From NCBI GenBank assembly GCA_036826635.1, contig DAISVY010000001.1, positions 62,001-126,000 of the forward strand: a stretch of 64,000 nucleotides of DNA, given 5' to 3'. Positions within the stretch are counted from its first letter, which is position 1; each line of letters starts with the position of its first letter. Origin of the DNA: DAISVY01 sp036826635 (GTDB lineage Bacteria; Zixibacteria; MSB-5A5; GN15; FEB-12). The notes under the pieces are model-generated. The model made no database searches. It was not told where the DNA came from and saw only the letters and a list, made by a program, of their open reading frames with translations. A program made the translations under genes and the position numbers. Shown here piece after piece: positions 26,224 through 35,410 of the stretch.

Positions 26224-26327
26224 GTCCTAAAGTTAGCGTTGCGGCCCGGATTGAGCCAGCCCAAATTTGCGTCGACATAATAAAATACTGGTCGTGCGGG
26301 GTATAAGAGATATATTGACGGCATCCT

Positions 26328-27656
26328 ATGAAGATATTGACGCGGTACATCCTGCGGGAACACATCGCCCCGTTTCTGTTCGCCTTTCTTACCATTACTT
26401 TCCTGCTCGTTATTGATTTTGTGCCAAGGATAATCGACCAGGTCATAGACAAGGACCTGGAGTTGATCGTGGTCTTGGAATTGATCTGGCTTAATCTTGC
26501 CTGGATGCTTGCCCTGTCCGTGCCGATGGCGGTTCTGGTGGCTACTCTTATGGCTTTCGGTCGGCTCAGCGGCGATTTTGAAATCACCGCCATAAAGGCT
26601 TCGGGAATCAACCTTTTACATATACTCGTGCCGCTTCTGATCGCCGGTTCGCTCGTGACTTACGGCATGGTTCAGTTTCACGATAAGGTGCTGCCCGATC
26701 TGAACAAGCGGGCGCGTACGCTGCTGGGGGATATCAAGGCCATGCGCCCGACGATGGTGTTCGAGTCCGGCATATTCATTAGCGATATTCCCGGTTATCT
26801 GATTCTGATAGATAAGATCGATCATGCCACCTCGTTTGTCGAAGGTGTCCGCATTACCGAGACCAAAGACCCCAATCACCCCAGGCTGATCATCGCCACC
26901 AACGGTTATCTTCACATGACCGACAACGGGCGAAACATGCGCTTCTCGCTGAATGACGGCGAACTTCACACTCTGGATCTCCAGAATCCCGACAACTACC
27001 GTAAGTTGCATTTTCAAAATCACGTGATCAATATCTCCGGAACCGGTTCCGAACTCGTCCGTTCGGACTCGGAATACCGTACCGACCGGGAGATGGACAT
27101 AAAGCAGATGGAATCGCATGTCGACCGGGCGATTAACGCCGCGACTCCGCTACGGGAACGTATCGACGATTATCTGTCGAAGAAATTCGAGTACTTGTAC
27201 GCCGACAGCTTCAAAAGCAACGCGCCCGATACGGCCAGTCTGGCCTCGGCTTTGCAAATGGTGCGCAAGGATGCCGAAGTCATGGTCCGACACGTGGAAC
27301 GCAACGACCAGCAAATCGAGGCGCAAAAACGGATCATGGCCAAGTACAACATCGAAATCCAGAAGAAGTACGCCATTCCGGCGGCCTGCCTGTCGTTCAT
27401 TTTGATCGGCGCCCCTCTGGGTATAATGATGAAACGCGGGGGAATGGGCGCTGCGATTGCGGTGGCTATCGGTCTGTTCATAATCTACTGGGCTTTTCTG
27501 ATCGGTGGGGAAGATGTGGCTGATCGCGGCATGGTTTCGCCTTTTTGGGCTATGTGGAGTGCCAATATCCTGGTGGGTGCAATCGGTTTGTACCTGAACT
27601 TCATTGTTGTGACCGAACGTCCCCTTTTCGCCTGGTTCCGGAGAGTAGATCGATAG
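26328..27656 (+). CDS. lptF: LPS export permease LptF (YjgP/YjgQ family)
   Basis: 442 residues, longer than the usual 360. It has the N-terminal LTRYILREHIAPFLFAFLTITFLLVIDFVPRI helix pair and KASGINLLHILVPLL, the coupling region seen in LptF/LptG. A periplasmic beta-jellyroll follows, then C-terminal helices (AIPAACLSFILIGAPLGI). The extra length comes from a polar, probably coiled-coil insertion around residues 265-345, before the last membrane bundle. With LptG and an LptB ATPase elsewhere it extracts lipopolysaccharide from the inner membrane. The eight-base spacing to lptG shows an operon. Confidence 0.88.
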   Translation: MKILTRYILREHIAPFLFAFLTITFLLVIDFVPRIIDQVIDKDLELIVVLELIWLNLAWMLALSVPMAVLVATLMAFGRLSGDFEITAIKASGINLLHILVPLLIAGSLVTYGMVQFHDKVLPDLNKRARTLLGDIKAMRPTMVFESGIFISDIPGYLILIDKIDHATSFVEGVRITETKDPNHPRLIIATNGYLHMTDNGRNMRFSLNDGELHTLDLQNPDNYRKLHFQNHVINISGTGSELVRSDSEYRTDREMDIKQMESHVDRAINAATPLRERIDDYLSKKFEYLYADSFKSNAPDTASLASALQMVRKDAEVMVRHVERNDQQIEAQKRIMAKYNIEIQKKYAIPAACLSFILIGAPLGIMMKRGGMGAAIAVAIGLFIIYWAFLIGGEDVADRGMVSPFWAMWSANILVGAIGLYLNFIVVTERPLFAWFRRVDR

Positions 27657-27663
27657 GCCGCGT

Positions 27664-28752
27664 ATGATCATCATCAAGAAGTTGGACAGATATCTGCTCA
27701 GGCACTTTTTCCTGGCGTTGATCGTGGTGACGGTGGCTATCGGTCTGACTATCGTAGTCATCAACATGGTCGAGGAATTGCGTGACTTTATCGATCACGA
27801 TGTTCCTCTTGGCAACATCCTGGAATATTACGTGTATTTCTCCGGGTGGGTCATAAAGAATTTCCTGCCCATGTTCGTTTTGTTGGCCTTGTTGTTTTCG
27901 GTCTCAAGTCTGGCTCGGCGACGCGAGATACTGGCTATGAAAGCTTCCGGTTTGTCGCTGTACCGGATCAGTCTTCCGTTTTTGATCGTCACCATGCTTA
28001 TATCGGTGGGACATTTTTATTACAACGAGTACATTTATCCTCCGGCCGGAAAGAAGCGAATCGAAATCAAACGCTATACCATCGAAAAAAGATCCCGGGC
28101 TTCGCATCGGAAAGTGCGTGACATACGACGCCAGATCAGTCAGGAATCTTTTTACACTATCGGCTTTTTCGATGTGGACCGCTGTGCCGGCACCGATTTC
28201 AAGCTATACAAAACCGAGGATAATGAACTTAGCGAGATTATCACGGCCGAACGTATTGTTTATGACGACTATTTATGGCAGGCGCTCGATGGAATCAGAC
28301 GGACTTTTGCCGATGGTGTCCGACAACGTTTCGAGGAGTTCGACAGTCTGATTATACCCGATATCGGGGAGGAGCCGGAGGACCTGGCCCGGCGAGTCGG
28401 TAAGCCTCAGGATATGGGGCTGGAAGAACTCAAGCGCTATATCGATTTAATGAAACGTACCGGGGGGCGTTATCTTCGTGAGTCGGTCGATGCCAAAATA
28501 AAATACGCCATGCCGCTCGGATCGTTTCTGGTCGTGCTGATTTGTATTCCGTTTGCGTCCAATCCCCGACGTGGCGGTGTTGCCGTTTCGATTGCGGCGG
28601 GGGCTTTGATTGCGCTGGTCTATTTTGTCCTGTTCCGGGTTTTTCAATCGGCCGGGCAGCACGGTAAGATTCCGGAGATAGTCGCGGCCTGGGGGGTTAA
28701 TGCCATTTTCTTCCTGGTCGGGGTCATATTTATGATAAGGGCACCGAAATAA
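27664..28752 (+). CDS. lptG: LPS export permease LptG (YjgP/YjgQ family)
   Basis: 362 residues, standard length. It starts KKLDRYLLRHFFLALIVVTVAIGLTIVVINMVEEL and has AMKASGLSLYRISLPFLI (coupling helix region), a periplasmic jellyroll, and terminal helices AMPLGSFLVVLICIPFAS and AAGALIALVYFVLF. It pairs with the preceding LptF. Which of the two is truly F or G is assigned by order only. Its stop shares a base with the start of the downstream methyltransferase. Confidence 0.88.
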   Translation: MIIIKKLDRYLLRHFFLALIVVTVAIGLTIVVINMVEELRDFIDHDVPLGNILEYYVYFSGWVIKNFLPMFVLLALLFSVSSLARRREILAMKASGLSLYRISLPFLIVTMLISVGHFYYNEYIYPPAGKKRIEIKRYTIEKRSRASHRKVRDIRRQISQESFYTIGFFDVDRCAGTDFKLYKTEDNELSEIITAERIVYDDYLWQALDGIRRTFADGVRQRFEEFDSLIIPDIGEEPEDLARRVGKPQDMGLEELKRYIDLMKRTGGRYLRESVDAKIKYAMPLGSFLVVLICIPFASNPRRGGVAVSIAAGALIALVYFVLFRVFQSAGQHGKIPEIVAAWGVNAIFFLVGVIFMIRAPK

Positions 28753-29537
28753 TGCCGCATCCCGATCACGAAAAGAACCGCCGCTCATGGAATGAAATGG
28801 TTGATCTGCACGTCAATCACCCCGAGTATCGTACGGCCGAGGTACTGGCCGGCGGTTCGTCTCTCAAACGCCTTGAACTGGAAGCTCTGGGGGAGGTGAA
28901 CGGCAAGAGCCTTCTGCACCTGATGTGTCAGTTCGGCCTTGATACTCTTTCGTGGGCCCGTCGCGGGGCAACTGTTACCGGGGTGGATATTTCAGACAAG
29001 TCGATAGAAACAGCCCGCCGGCTCGCCGCACAGACCGGCCTGCCCGCCCGCTTCGTCAGGGCCGACGTGCTCGAGTTGGTCGGTATGATCGATCAAAAAT
29101 TCGATTTCGTTTTTCAATCATACGGTACGCATTGCTGGATATCGGACATATATGAATGGGCGAAGGTGGTCGCGCATTACCTTAAACCGGGCGGGACATT
29201 CTTCATTGTCGACGAACACCCGGCCAACGTGCTGTTTCTTTTTGACCCGCCGTTAGACTATTTCGCAAGCGAGCCGGAGCGGACGGTTAACCCCGTCGAC
29301 TATTGCGAGAAGGATCATCATATCGACGGGGAACACGTGGAGTGGCAGCATCCGCTCTCGGAGATAATCAACGCCCTGATCAACGCCGGGCTTACTATTG
29401 AGCGGGTGGACGAATACAATTTCGGCTATTACAGGTTCGGGGAAGACTGGTACGAAACCGAGGACCACTATTGGTATCCGCCGGGCGGCCCAACGATATT
29501 TCCCATCATGATGTCGATCAAGGCCCGTAAAGTCTGA
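28752..29537 (+). CDS. Class I SAM-dependent methyltransferase
   Basis: 261 residues. The SAM site is SLLHLMCQFGLDTLSWARRG, an unusual motif I with Met-Cys-Gln where Gly-Cys-Gly is common. It is followed by TGVDISDKSIETARRLA and FDFVFQSYGTHCWI. It resembles the UbiE/Coq5-like small-molecule branch with the LHLMCQFG signature found in many uncharacterised methyltransferases. It is translationally coupled to lptG (TAATG overlap) but has no obvious link to LPS transport. The substrate is unknown. Confidence 0.85.
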   Translation: MPHPDHEKNRRSWNEMVDLHVNHPEYRTAEVLAGGSSLKRLELEALGEVNGKSLLHLMCQFGLDTLSWARRGATVTGVDISDKSIETARRLAAQTGLPARFVRADVLELVGMIDQKFDFVFQSYGTHCWISDIYEWAKVVAHYLKPGGTFFIVDEHPANVLFLFDPPLDYFASEPERTVNPVDYCEKDHHIDGEHVEWQHPLSEIINALINAGLTIERVDEYNFGYYRFGEDWYETEDHYWYPPGGPTIFPIMMSIKARKV

Positions 29538-29595
29538 GCTCGTACAGGCCTTTCCAAAAACGACTGGCCGTCCCCGGTTCAATATCTGTCAGGGG

Positions 29596-30024
29596 TCAGT
29601 CGATTGAAACCAACTCAACGTCGAAGATCAATGTCTTTCCGGCCAGCGGGTGGTTGGCGTCCAGCGTTACCTTGTCGTCTTCGATGCCGGTGATAATCAC
29701 TTCCACCTGTTTGCCGCCGGCCTGGTCCATGAGCAACTGCTGACCCAACTCTGGCTTTATGTGATCGGGGAAACGGCTGCGATCCACGGTGATGGTCAAT
29801 TCATCGTTGTGGGTTCCGTAAGCTTCTTCCGGCGATACCGTGACGGTTTTTTTTTCTCCGGCCGTCATACCCACCACGCCCTTTTCGAAGCCCGGAATGA
29901 TATTCCCGGACCCGATGGTGAACTCGAGCGGCTCCCGGTCGGTTGACGAATCGAACACCGTGCCGTTTTCCAGCTTGCCGGTGTAATGGACTCTGACTTT
30001 GTCGCCGTCCTTTGCCTGACTCAT
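29596..30024 (-). CDS. FKBP-type peptidyl-prolyl isomerase, SlyD-like
   Basis: 142 residues. The FKBP domain (VRVHYTGKLENGTVFDSS, GSGNIIPGFEKGVVGM, KKTVTVSPEEAYG) is interrupted by an insert-in-flap region (residues 70-125) as in SlyD. It ends with ANHPLAGKTLIFDVELVSI. The protein isomerises prolyl bonds and chaperones folding in the cytosol. The His-rich metal-binding tail of E. coli SlyD is missing. AGGAGG precedes the start codon closely. It lies downstream of ahcY but is separated from it by a terminator. Confidence 0.93.
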   Translation of the reverse strand: MSQAKDGDKVRVHYTGKLENGTVFDSSTDREPLEFTIGSGNIIPGFEKGVVGMTAGEKKTVTVSPEEAYGTHNDELTITVDRSRFPDHIKPELGQQLLMDQAGGKQVEVIITGIEDDKVTLDANHPLAGKTLIFDVELVSID

Positions 30025-30056
30025 AGTACCTCCTTTGGATACTCGGTCGTTACATA

Positions 30057-30088
30057 TACAAAAAGGCAGGACTCCTACAATCCTGCCT
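30057..30088 (-). terminator. Rho-independent terminator after ahcY
   Basis: On the minus strand AGGCAGGA / TCCTGCCT with a nine-base loop followed by TTTTTGT. It closes the metK-ahcY run. Confidence 0.85.
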
Positions 30089-30122
30089 ACATAGGTGCCC
30101 TCTTAAAACTCGTATTGTATAA

Positions 30123-31382
30123 CTACGTCCCCATCTGCCATGAGGCAAGGTATTTCTTCTGTTCCGGAGTCAGACGGTCGATAGTTATCCCCATCGATTT
30201 CAGTTTCAGGCGGGCGATTTCGGCGTCGATTTTCTCCGGCACTACGTACACGGTGGGTTTCAGGTTGGCATGATTTTTCAACACATGCTCGGCTCCCAGG
30301 GCCTGATTGGCAAACGACATGTCCATGACCATAGCCGGGTGTCCCTCGGCCGCCGAAAGATTGATCAGACGACCGTCCGCCAGCAGGTTGATCCGTCGAC
30401 CGGCGATAGTGTACTCCTCGACCTGCGGGCGTACCATGCGGCGTTTCGAAGTTGCTTTGTTCATGCCGGGGATGTCTATCTCGGCGTTGAAGTGACCGGA
30501 GTTACAGATGATCGCCCCGTCCTTCATTTTCTTGATGTGTTCGACGCGGATGACGTTGATATCGCCCGTAACGGTGATGAACAGATCGCCGCGCGGTGCG
30601 GCTTTGATCATCGGCATAACCTCGTAACCGTCCATGACGGCCTCAATCGCCTTAACCGGGTCGACCTCGGTAACGATTACCCGGGCTCCATGTCCTTTGG
30701 CTCGCATGGCCACGCCGCGGCCGCACCAGCCGTAACCGGCGATAACCACCGTGGAACCGGCGATCAGCAGATTGGTGGCGCGAAGGACACCGTCGATTGT
30801 CGATTGCCCGGTACCGTAGCGGTTGTCGAAGAAATGTTTGGTTTTGGAATCATTGACGGCGATCACGGGAAACAGCAGAGCGCCGTCCTGGGCCATGGCT
30901 TTAAGTCGGATGACCCCCGTGGTTGTTTCCTCGGTGCCGGCCATGATATTTTCGATGAGTTCTTTGCGGTCTTTATGTAAGGTGGAAACGAGATCCGCAC
31001 CGTCGTCCATAGTGATGTGCGGTTTGATATCCAGCGCCTGGTGAATATGCTGATAGTAAACTTTGTTGCTTTCGCCGTTGATGGCAAAAACGGGAAGGCC
31101 GTATTCACCGACCAGCGCAGCAGCCGTTTCGTCCTGCGTTGACAGGGGATTGGAGGCGCACAGGGCGCAGTTGGCTCCACCGGCTTTAAGCGTAAGCATC
31201 AGGTTAGCTGTTTCCGTAGTCACATGCAGGCAGGCGGCGATATTGCAGCCCTTGAGGGGTTTCTCTTTGGTGAACCGCTGGCGGATCAGCCGCAGGACCG
31301 GCATGGAGCGCTCGGCCCATTCGATTTTCTTTTTGCCTTCTTTGGCAAGTTTTATGTCTTTAATATCGCTTTTTATGGCCAT
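30123..31382 (-). CDS. ahcY: Adenosylhomocysteinase
   Basis: 419 residues. It hydrolyses S-adenosylhomocysteine to adenosine and homocysteine with bound NAD. Seen are CNIAACLHVTTETANLM, the catalytic-site ESNKVYY and DDGADLVS, FDNRYGTGQSTIDGVLRATN, the NAD motif VIAGYGWCGRGVAMRAKG, and the C-terminal LSAAEGHPAMVMDMSFANQA. It lies five bases after metK on the same strand, so the two cover SAM synthesis and by-product clearance. I saw no SAH or SAM riboswitch ahead of it; the pair appears to belong to a longer transcript. Confidence 0.97.
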   Translation of the reverse strand: MAIKSDIKDIKLAKEGKKKIEWAERSMPVLRLIRQRFTKEKPLKGCNIAACLHVTTETANLMLTLKAGGANCALCASNPLSTQDETAAALVGEYGLPVFAINGESNKVYYQHIHQALDIKPHITMDDGADLVSTLHKDRKELIENIMAGTEETTTGVIRLKAMAQDGALLFPVIAVNDSKTKHFFDNRYGTGQSTIDGVLRATNLLIAGSTVVIAGYGWCGRGVAMRAKGHGARVIVTEVDPVKAIEAVMDGYEVMPMIKAAPRGDLFITVTGDINVIRVEHIKKMKDGAIICNSGHFNAEIDIPGMNKATSKRRMVRPQVEEYTIAGRRINLLADGRLINLSAAEGHPAMVMDMSFANQALGAEHVLKNHANLKPTVYVVPEKIDAEIARLKLKSMGITIDRLTPEQKKYLASWQMGT

Positions 31383-31387
31383 GATTT

Positions 31388-32551
31388 TTATGCATCCTCC
31401 GCTAAGATTTTAGCCTTGTCCGTCTTTTCCCAGGTGAAACCGCTCTCCAGGCGTCCGAAGTGACCGTAGCTGGCCGTGCGGCGGTAGATAGGCTTGAGCA
31501 AGTCCAGCGATTTGATGATTTCCTTCGGGGTGAGATCGAAATGTTTGCGGACGAGCTGAGATATTCTCTCTTCGGGTACTTTCTGTGTATGATCGCAGAA
31601 TACCATCAGTGACACCGGTTCCGGCACGCCGATAGCGTAGGCGAGCTGGATCGTGCACTTTTGGGCCAGACCGGAGGCGACGACGTTCTTGGCGATATAG
31701 CGCGCCATGTATGAGGCCGAACGGTCGACCTTGCTGGGATCTTTGCCGGAGAAAGCCCCGCCCCCGTGCGACGCCATGCCGCCGTAGGTATCGACAATGA
31801 TCTTGCGCCCGGTCATGCCGGTGTCCGAACAGGGACCGCCGATGACAAATTTGCCGGTGGGATTGACCAGAAACCTGGTGTGTCGATCTATCAGTTTCTT
31901 TGGTATGACCGGAAGAATCACCGCTTCGATAATTTCACTTGTCGATTTCTTGGTAATTTTCTTTTTGGTGCGGTCGAGGATTTGCTCGCCGTGCTGGGTG
32001 GAAATGACAATTGTATCCGCTCGTTTGGGCAGGCCGTCCTCGTACTGGATAGTGACCTGCGACTTGCCGTCGGGTCCCAGATACGGCAGGACGTTTGTCT
32101 TGCGCACCTTGGCCAGTTGCCGGGTAAGTTTGTGGGCCAGCATGATAGGCAGGGGCATCAGTTCTTTGGTCTCGCGGCAGGCATAGCCGGACATCAGTCC
32201 CTGGTCGCCGGCACCGCCGGTGTCCACCCCCTGGGCTATATCCGGCGACTGGGAATGGATGGCGTTCAGAATGGCGCAGGTATTATAGGTGAAGCCGTAA
32301 CTCGGTTCGGTGTAACCGATGTCCCGTATTATTTCCCGTACCAGTCCGTTGATATCCACGTAGGCGCTGGTTGTAATTTCTCCGCCTACGATTACCAGCC
32401 CCACGGTTACGAACGTTTCGCAGGCAACTCGTCCTTTTTTATCCTGAGACAATACTTTGTCGAGAACGGCGTCGGATATCTGATCGGACAACTTGTCGGG
32501 ATGACCCTCGGTGACAGATTCCGATGTGAACAGGAAATTTCCTCCGGCCAT
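31388..32551 (-). CDS. metK: S-adenosylmethionine synthetase
   Basis: 387 residues from the ATG at 32551, chosen because GAGGAGA sits six bases before it; a further 15 residues upstream are open but unlike the family. It makes SAM from methionine and ATP. Landmarks are FTSESVTEGHPDKLSDQISDAVLD, GAGDQGLMSGYA and GGGAFSGKDPSKVDRSASYMARY. It is followed at once by ahcY and preceded by an NDP-sugar pyrophosphorylase gene. Confidence 0.97.
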   Translation of the reverse strand: MAGGNFLFTSESVTEGHPDKLSDQISDAVLDKVLSQDKKGRVACETFVTVGLVIVGGEITTSAYVDINGLVREIIRDIGYTEPSYGFTYNTCAILNAIHSQSPDIAQGVDTGGAGDQGLMSGYACRETKELMPLPIMLAHKLTRQLAKVRKTNVLPYLGPDGKSQVTIQYEDGLPKRADTIVISTQHGEQILDRTKKKITKKSTSEIIEAVILPVIPKKLIDRHTRFLVNPTGKFVIGGPCSDTGMTGRKIIVDTYGGMASHGGGAFSGKDPSKVDRSASYMARYIAKNVVASGLAQKCTIQLAYAIGVPEPVSLMVFCDHTQKVPEERISQLVRKHFDLTPKEIIKSLDLLKPIYRRTASYGHFGRLESGFTWEKTDKAKILAEDA

Positions 32552-32603
32552 ATGTCTTTCTCCTCTGTGACTTCTTGCGCTTTGGCTGCCAGCCAACTTC
32601 CGT

Positions 32604-33572
32604 TCAGGCGATTTCGGAGGAATCCCCCAGATTCACCATTGAACTTTTACCTCGCAAAACCACGTCGTGCCCCACCAGGGAATCTTCCAAAATCATATTT
32701 TCGATCCTGACGTTACTGCTGACAATGGAGTTGCGTATAATGCAATTTTTAATAACCGTATTTTCGGAGATCGATACGTTCGGCCCGATTACGGAACAGC
32801 TTACCTCGGCATCGGGATGGACGAAAACCGGGGAGATAACCCGCGAGTCGTTTAGCTCGGGGGTCTGATGCAGCGACGCCACCAGGTGACGGTTGGTGGA
32901 TAGCATCGTTTCCTTCTTGCCGCAGTCGAACCACTCCGACACTTCGTACGGGACAAATCGGACACCTTCGCGTATCATCTTCTGCAAAGCATCGGTAAAC
33001 TGAATTTCGCCCCGGGTTATCTGTCCCGACGCTACATGAGCATTCAGGACCCGCCTGAGTTGGTCGACTTTCTTGAAATAATACAAGCCGATCACGGCCA
33101 GGTTGGTCTTGGGCTCTTTCGGTTTCTCTTCCAGCTCGACCACCGAGCCGTTGTTCACCACCGCGATGCCGAAACGGCGAGGATCGTCAACCGCCTTCAG
33201 GCCGAGAACATAATCCCCCGCCGAAACGAACTTGCGCAGATCGCATTCGACTATTGTGTCGCCCAGGATAATAAGAAGATCGTCGTCGGGAAGGTCGCGG
33301 ATGCCCATATCCAGAGCATAACCCAGCCCCAAAACCTTGTCCTGAGAAATGAAAGTCGCCTTGAACGAGTAATTATCTCGGACATATTCACGAATCGCTT
33401 CCCCTCTGAAACCGACCACGAAGACGACCTCGTCAGGGTTCAGTTTGACTATCGGGTCGAGAAGATGGGCTATTATGGGTCTTCCCCCGACGTGCAGCAG
33501 GGGTTTGGGGAGTGAATACGTATGCGGCCGTAACCTGGTACCAGCCCCGGCGACCGGGATTACAACTCTCAT
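32604..33572 (-). CDS. NDP-sugar pyrophosphorylase (RmlA/GlmU-like)
   Basis: 322 residues. The nucleotidyltransferase signature is VIPVAGAGTRLRPHTYSLPKPLLHVGGRPI. There is a metal Asp in LLIILGDTIVE, and later a short left-handed beta-helix (residues 245-315; VISPVFVHPDAEVSCSVIGPNVSISENTVIKN). It joins a sugar-1-phosphate to UTP, dTTP or similar. Gene context (lipoprotein upstream, metK downstream) does not point to a specific sugar. It could work with the sugar isomerase in the same region or the guanylyltransferase at 53.6 kb. Confidence 0.88.
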   Translation of the reverse strand: MRVVIPVAGAGTRLRPHTYSLPKPLLHVGGRPIIAHLLDPIVKLNPDEVVFVVGFRGEAIREYVRDNYSFKATFISQDKVLGLGYALDMGIRDLPDDDLLIILGDTIVECDLRKFVSAGDYVLGLKAVDDPRRFGIAVVNNGSVVELEEKPKEPKTNLAVIGLYYFKKVDQLRRVLNAHVASGQITRGEIQFTDALQKMIREGVRFVPYEVSEWFDCGKKETMLSTNRHLVASLHQTPELNDSRVISPVFVHPDAEVSCSVIGPNVSISENTVIKNCIIRNSIVSSNVRIENMILEDSLVGHDVVLRGKSSMVNLGDSSEIA

Positions 33573-33677
33573 TACTTATCCTTTCGCGACTCAGTCGAAG
33601 GTAGTTAATGAGATCGATTCAGACAAGCACTATTCTGGAAGGTTAAGTCGTTGTCTGACTATCGCGGTTTCAACGAC

Positions 33678-34733
33678 TCATCGGGCGGGCATGATTGGTA
33701 TATCAAGCGGCACGAAAGTCCTTTCGCCGTCGGCCGACATGAGGTAGCGTGCCGGTGAGGAGCCGTTGTCCCTGATTCCGACAGAGATGGTCGAAGGTGT
33801 TCCGGGATACTGAAAACGTCGGGAAACAAGTGTCACCTGACCCGGTTGCCAGGTTTCCGACGGAGAAACCGGTTGCAGATCGCAGGTCGTGGACTGGAGA
33901 TTCTCGGTCATTTCGGAAAGAGCCGGATCGTCGCTGTTAAGTTGCAGGATGACGGCTAACTCGCACGGCACGGATTCGCGGGGGATCAGGTAAGCCTCGG
34001 CGATTACCCGGCCGGAATCGATACGCTCCAGTCGCAGAGCCAGCAGGTCGATGGCCGGTTCGCCGAACGAGGCTATCGGTTCAACCGCCGGAGTGTCGGC
34101 CAGTCCCGCCTTGGCTGCAAGCAACCGGTCGGCGACGGCCAGTGTGTCGGGCGATAGTGAGGCCAGTTTGGCGCGCAGCGGGGCGGCCAGATAATCGGCA
34201 AAGAAGCTCTGCGAGAGCGTGTCGGCCAGCATGAAATACCTTGTCAGGGTCAGGATTGCGTTCGGGTCGATCTTGTTCTGTCCGGTTATCGACGCGAGAT
34301 CGATCAGAGGATCATCACCGGCCCGATGCCAGGCGGCAAACAGAGCGGCCCGGCGGCGGATTTGCTTATCACCCGGTCGGGCAAACGAGGCCAGCTCGTA
34401 GAACTCAGCCGCTCGGTAATAGCCGTCGAGGCCTCGATTCGTGAGTGTGTCGGCCATGTAACGGAACTTGCTTCCCAGGCGGTCGATTATCTGTCGCCAG
34501 TTGTCGTTGTCCAGAAGTTCCGAATGCAGTGTATACAGGTTGCCGAACGAAGAAGTGATATCGGTCAGGGTTGTCATCTGCCCGTTTTCTATGGCTTCCA
34601 GCAGTTCAAGCGCGGGAGCGGGGAAGTTGTCCGGGTTGTCGGCCGTGTCGTATACCGGTTTATTCGGGTTATAACCGCACCCGGCCAGTGCGACGGCCAG
34701 GCCGACGATCAGCAATAGAGTCCAGTTTTTCAT
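33678..34733 (-). CDS. Lipoprotein, last gene of the membrane module
   Basis: 351 residues with a lipoprotein signal (MKNWTLLLIVGLAVALAGC, lipid Cys19). The mature part begins with an all-helical region (about 40-220) with short helix pairs, perhaps a TPR-like solenoid, and a C-terminal beta region with two cysteines (SVPCELAV, QSTTCDLQ). I recognise no family. It follows the 209-residue membrane protein by 47 bases and is probably its periplasmic partner. The following sugar pyrophosphorylase starts 105 bases later. Confidence 0.78.
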   Translation of the reverse strand: MKNWTLLLIVGLAVALAGCGYNPNKPVYDTADNPDNFPAPALELLEAIENGQMTTLTDITSSFGNLYTLHSELLDNDNWRQIIDRLGSKFRYMADTLTNRGLDGYYRAAEFYELASFARPGDKQIRRRAALFAAWHRAGDDPLIDLASITGQNKIDPNAILTLTRYFMLADTLSQSFFADYLAAPLRAKLASLSPDTLAVADRLLAAKAGLADTPAVEPIASFGEPAIDLLALRLERIDSGRVIAEAYLIPRESVPCELAVILQLNSDDPALSEMTENLQSTTCDLQPVSPSETWQPGQVTLVSRRFQYPGTPSTISVGIRDNGSSPARYLMSADGERTFVPLDIPIMPAR

Positions 34734-34780
34734 AATGAATTATCTTAACCGAAAACTCAGGCGACAAAAGCGCGAGCCGC

Positions 34781-35410
34781 CTACAAAAACGATCCCAGCC
34801 AGTCCTCGATAAGGAACTGTACTCGACCGATCAGCAACGAGACGCGTCCCATAACGGTAAACCCGAAATGAGCGCCGAATGATATCATGATAAACCAAAT
34901 ACCGACTTTGGCGGTGGCTCCCAGAACACCGGTGTGTTCCTTGGAGAAGTAGAAATAAATCAGCGTCGAAATAACCCCCACCACAACGACAATCGCCAGC
35001 AGCATGGCCGCCCAGCCGTTGCCGTTGCCCAGGGAAAGCATGGTCGCTTTCATCTGGGGAAGAACGAGCCCGTGAAGCTGTGATATAATGAAGATACCGG
35101 CCGTGGTGCCCATAACGAAAGCCAGTGACGTACGCGATATCCAGGAGAGTTTGGGGAAGAAGCGGGCGAACATGAGAAAGCCCAGAATCCCCGGAACGAA
35201 CAGCCACCAGTGACCGGACAGCATGGGGTCCCAGAGTTGCTGAACGATAACCGTGTCCCAGATCAGCCCCACGTAATACCCCGCCGACAGGCCGGCGAAG
35301 ATATGCTCAGCCACTTTATAGATCGGATTGTCCTTGTACAGGAACGAGAACAGGGCCAGAGTGAAGAAAGCAATCACCCAGATTTGCAGGACTTCCACCA
35401 TGTTCGTCAA
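34781..35410 (-). CDS. Membrane protein, module gene 4
   Basis: 209 residues, about six hydrophobic segments (IWVIAFFTLALFSFLY, IFAGLSAGYYVGLI, LFVPGILGFLMFARFF, LAFVMGTTAGIFIISQL, AAMLLAIVVVVGVISTLIYF, VGIWFIMISFGAHFGFTVMG). It has charged loops such as SKEHTG. No family is known to me. It overlaps the preceding gene by four bases. All four membrane genes appear to be one translationally coupled set. Confidence 0.82.
   Translation of the reverse strand: MTNMVEVLQIWVIAFFTLALFSFLYKDNPIYKVAEHIFAGLSAGYYVGLIWDTVIVQQLWDPMLSGHWWLFVPGILGFLMFARFFPKLSWISRTSLAFVMGTTAGIFIISQLHGLVLPQMKATMLSLGNGNGWAAMLLAIVVVVGVISTLIYFYFSKEHTGVLGATAKVGIWFIMISFGAHFGFTVMGRVSLLIGRVQFLIEDWLGSFL

Noticed and set aside
30000..32650. 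SAM or SAH riboswitch near metK/ahcY
   Set aside because: The gaps before metK (52 bases) and ahcY (5 bases) are too short, and no matching stem pattern was seen.
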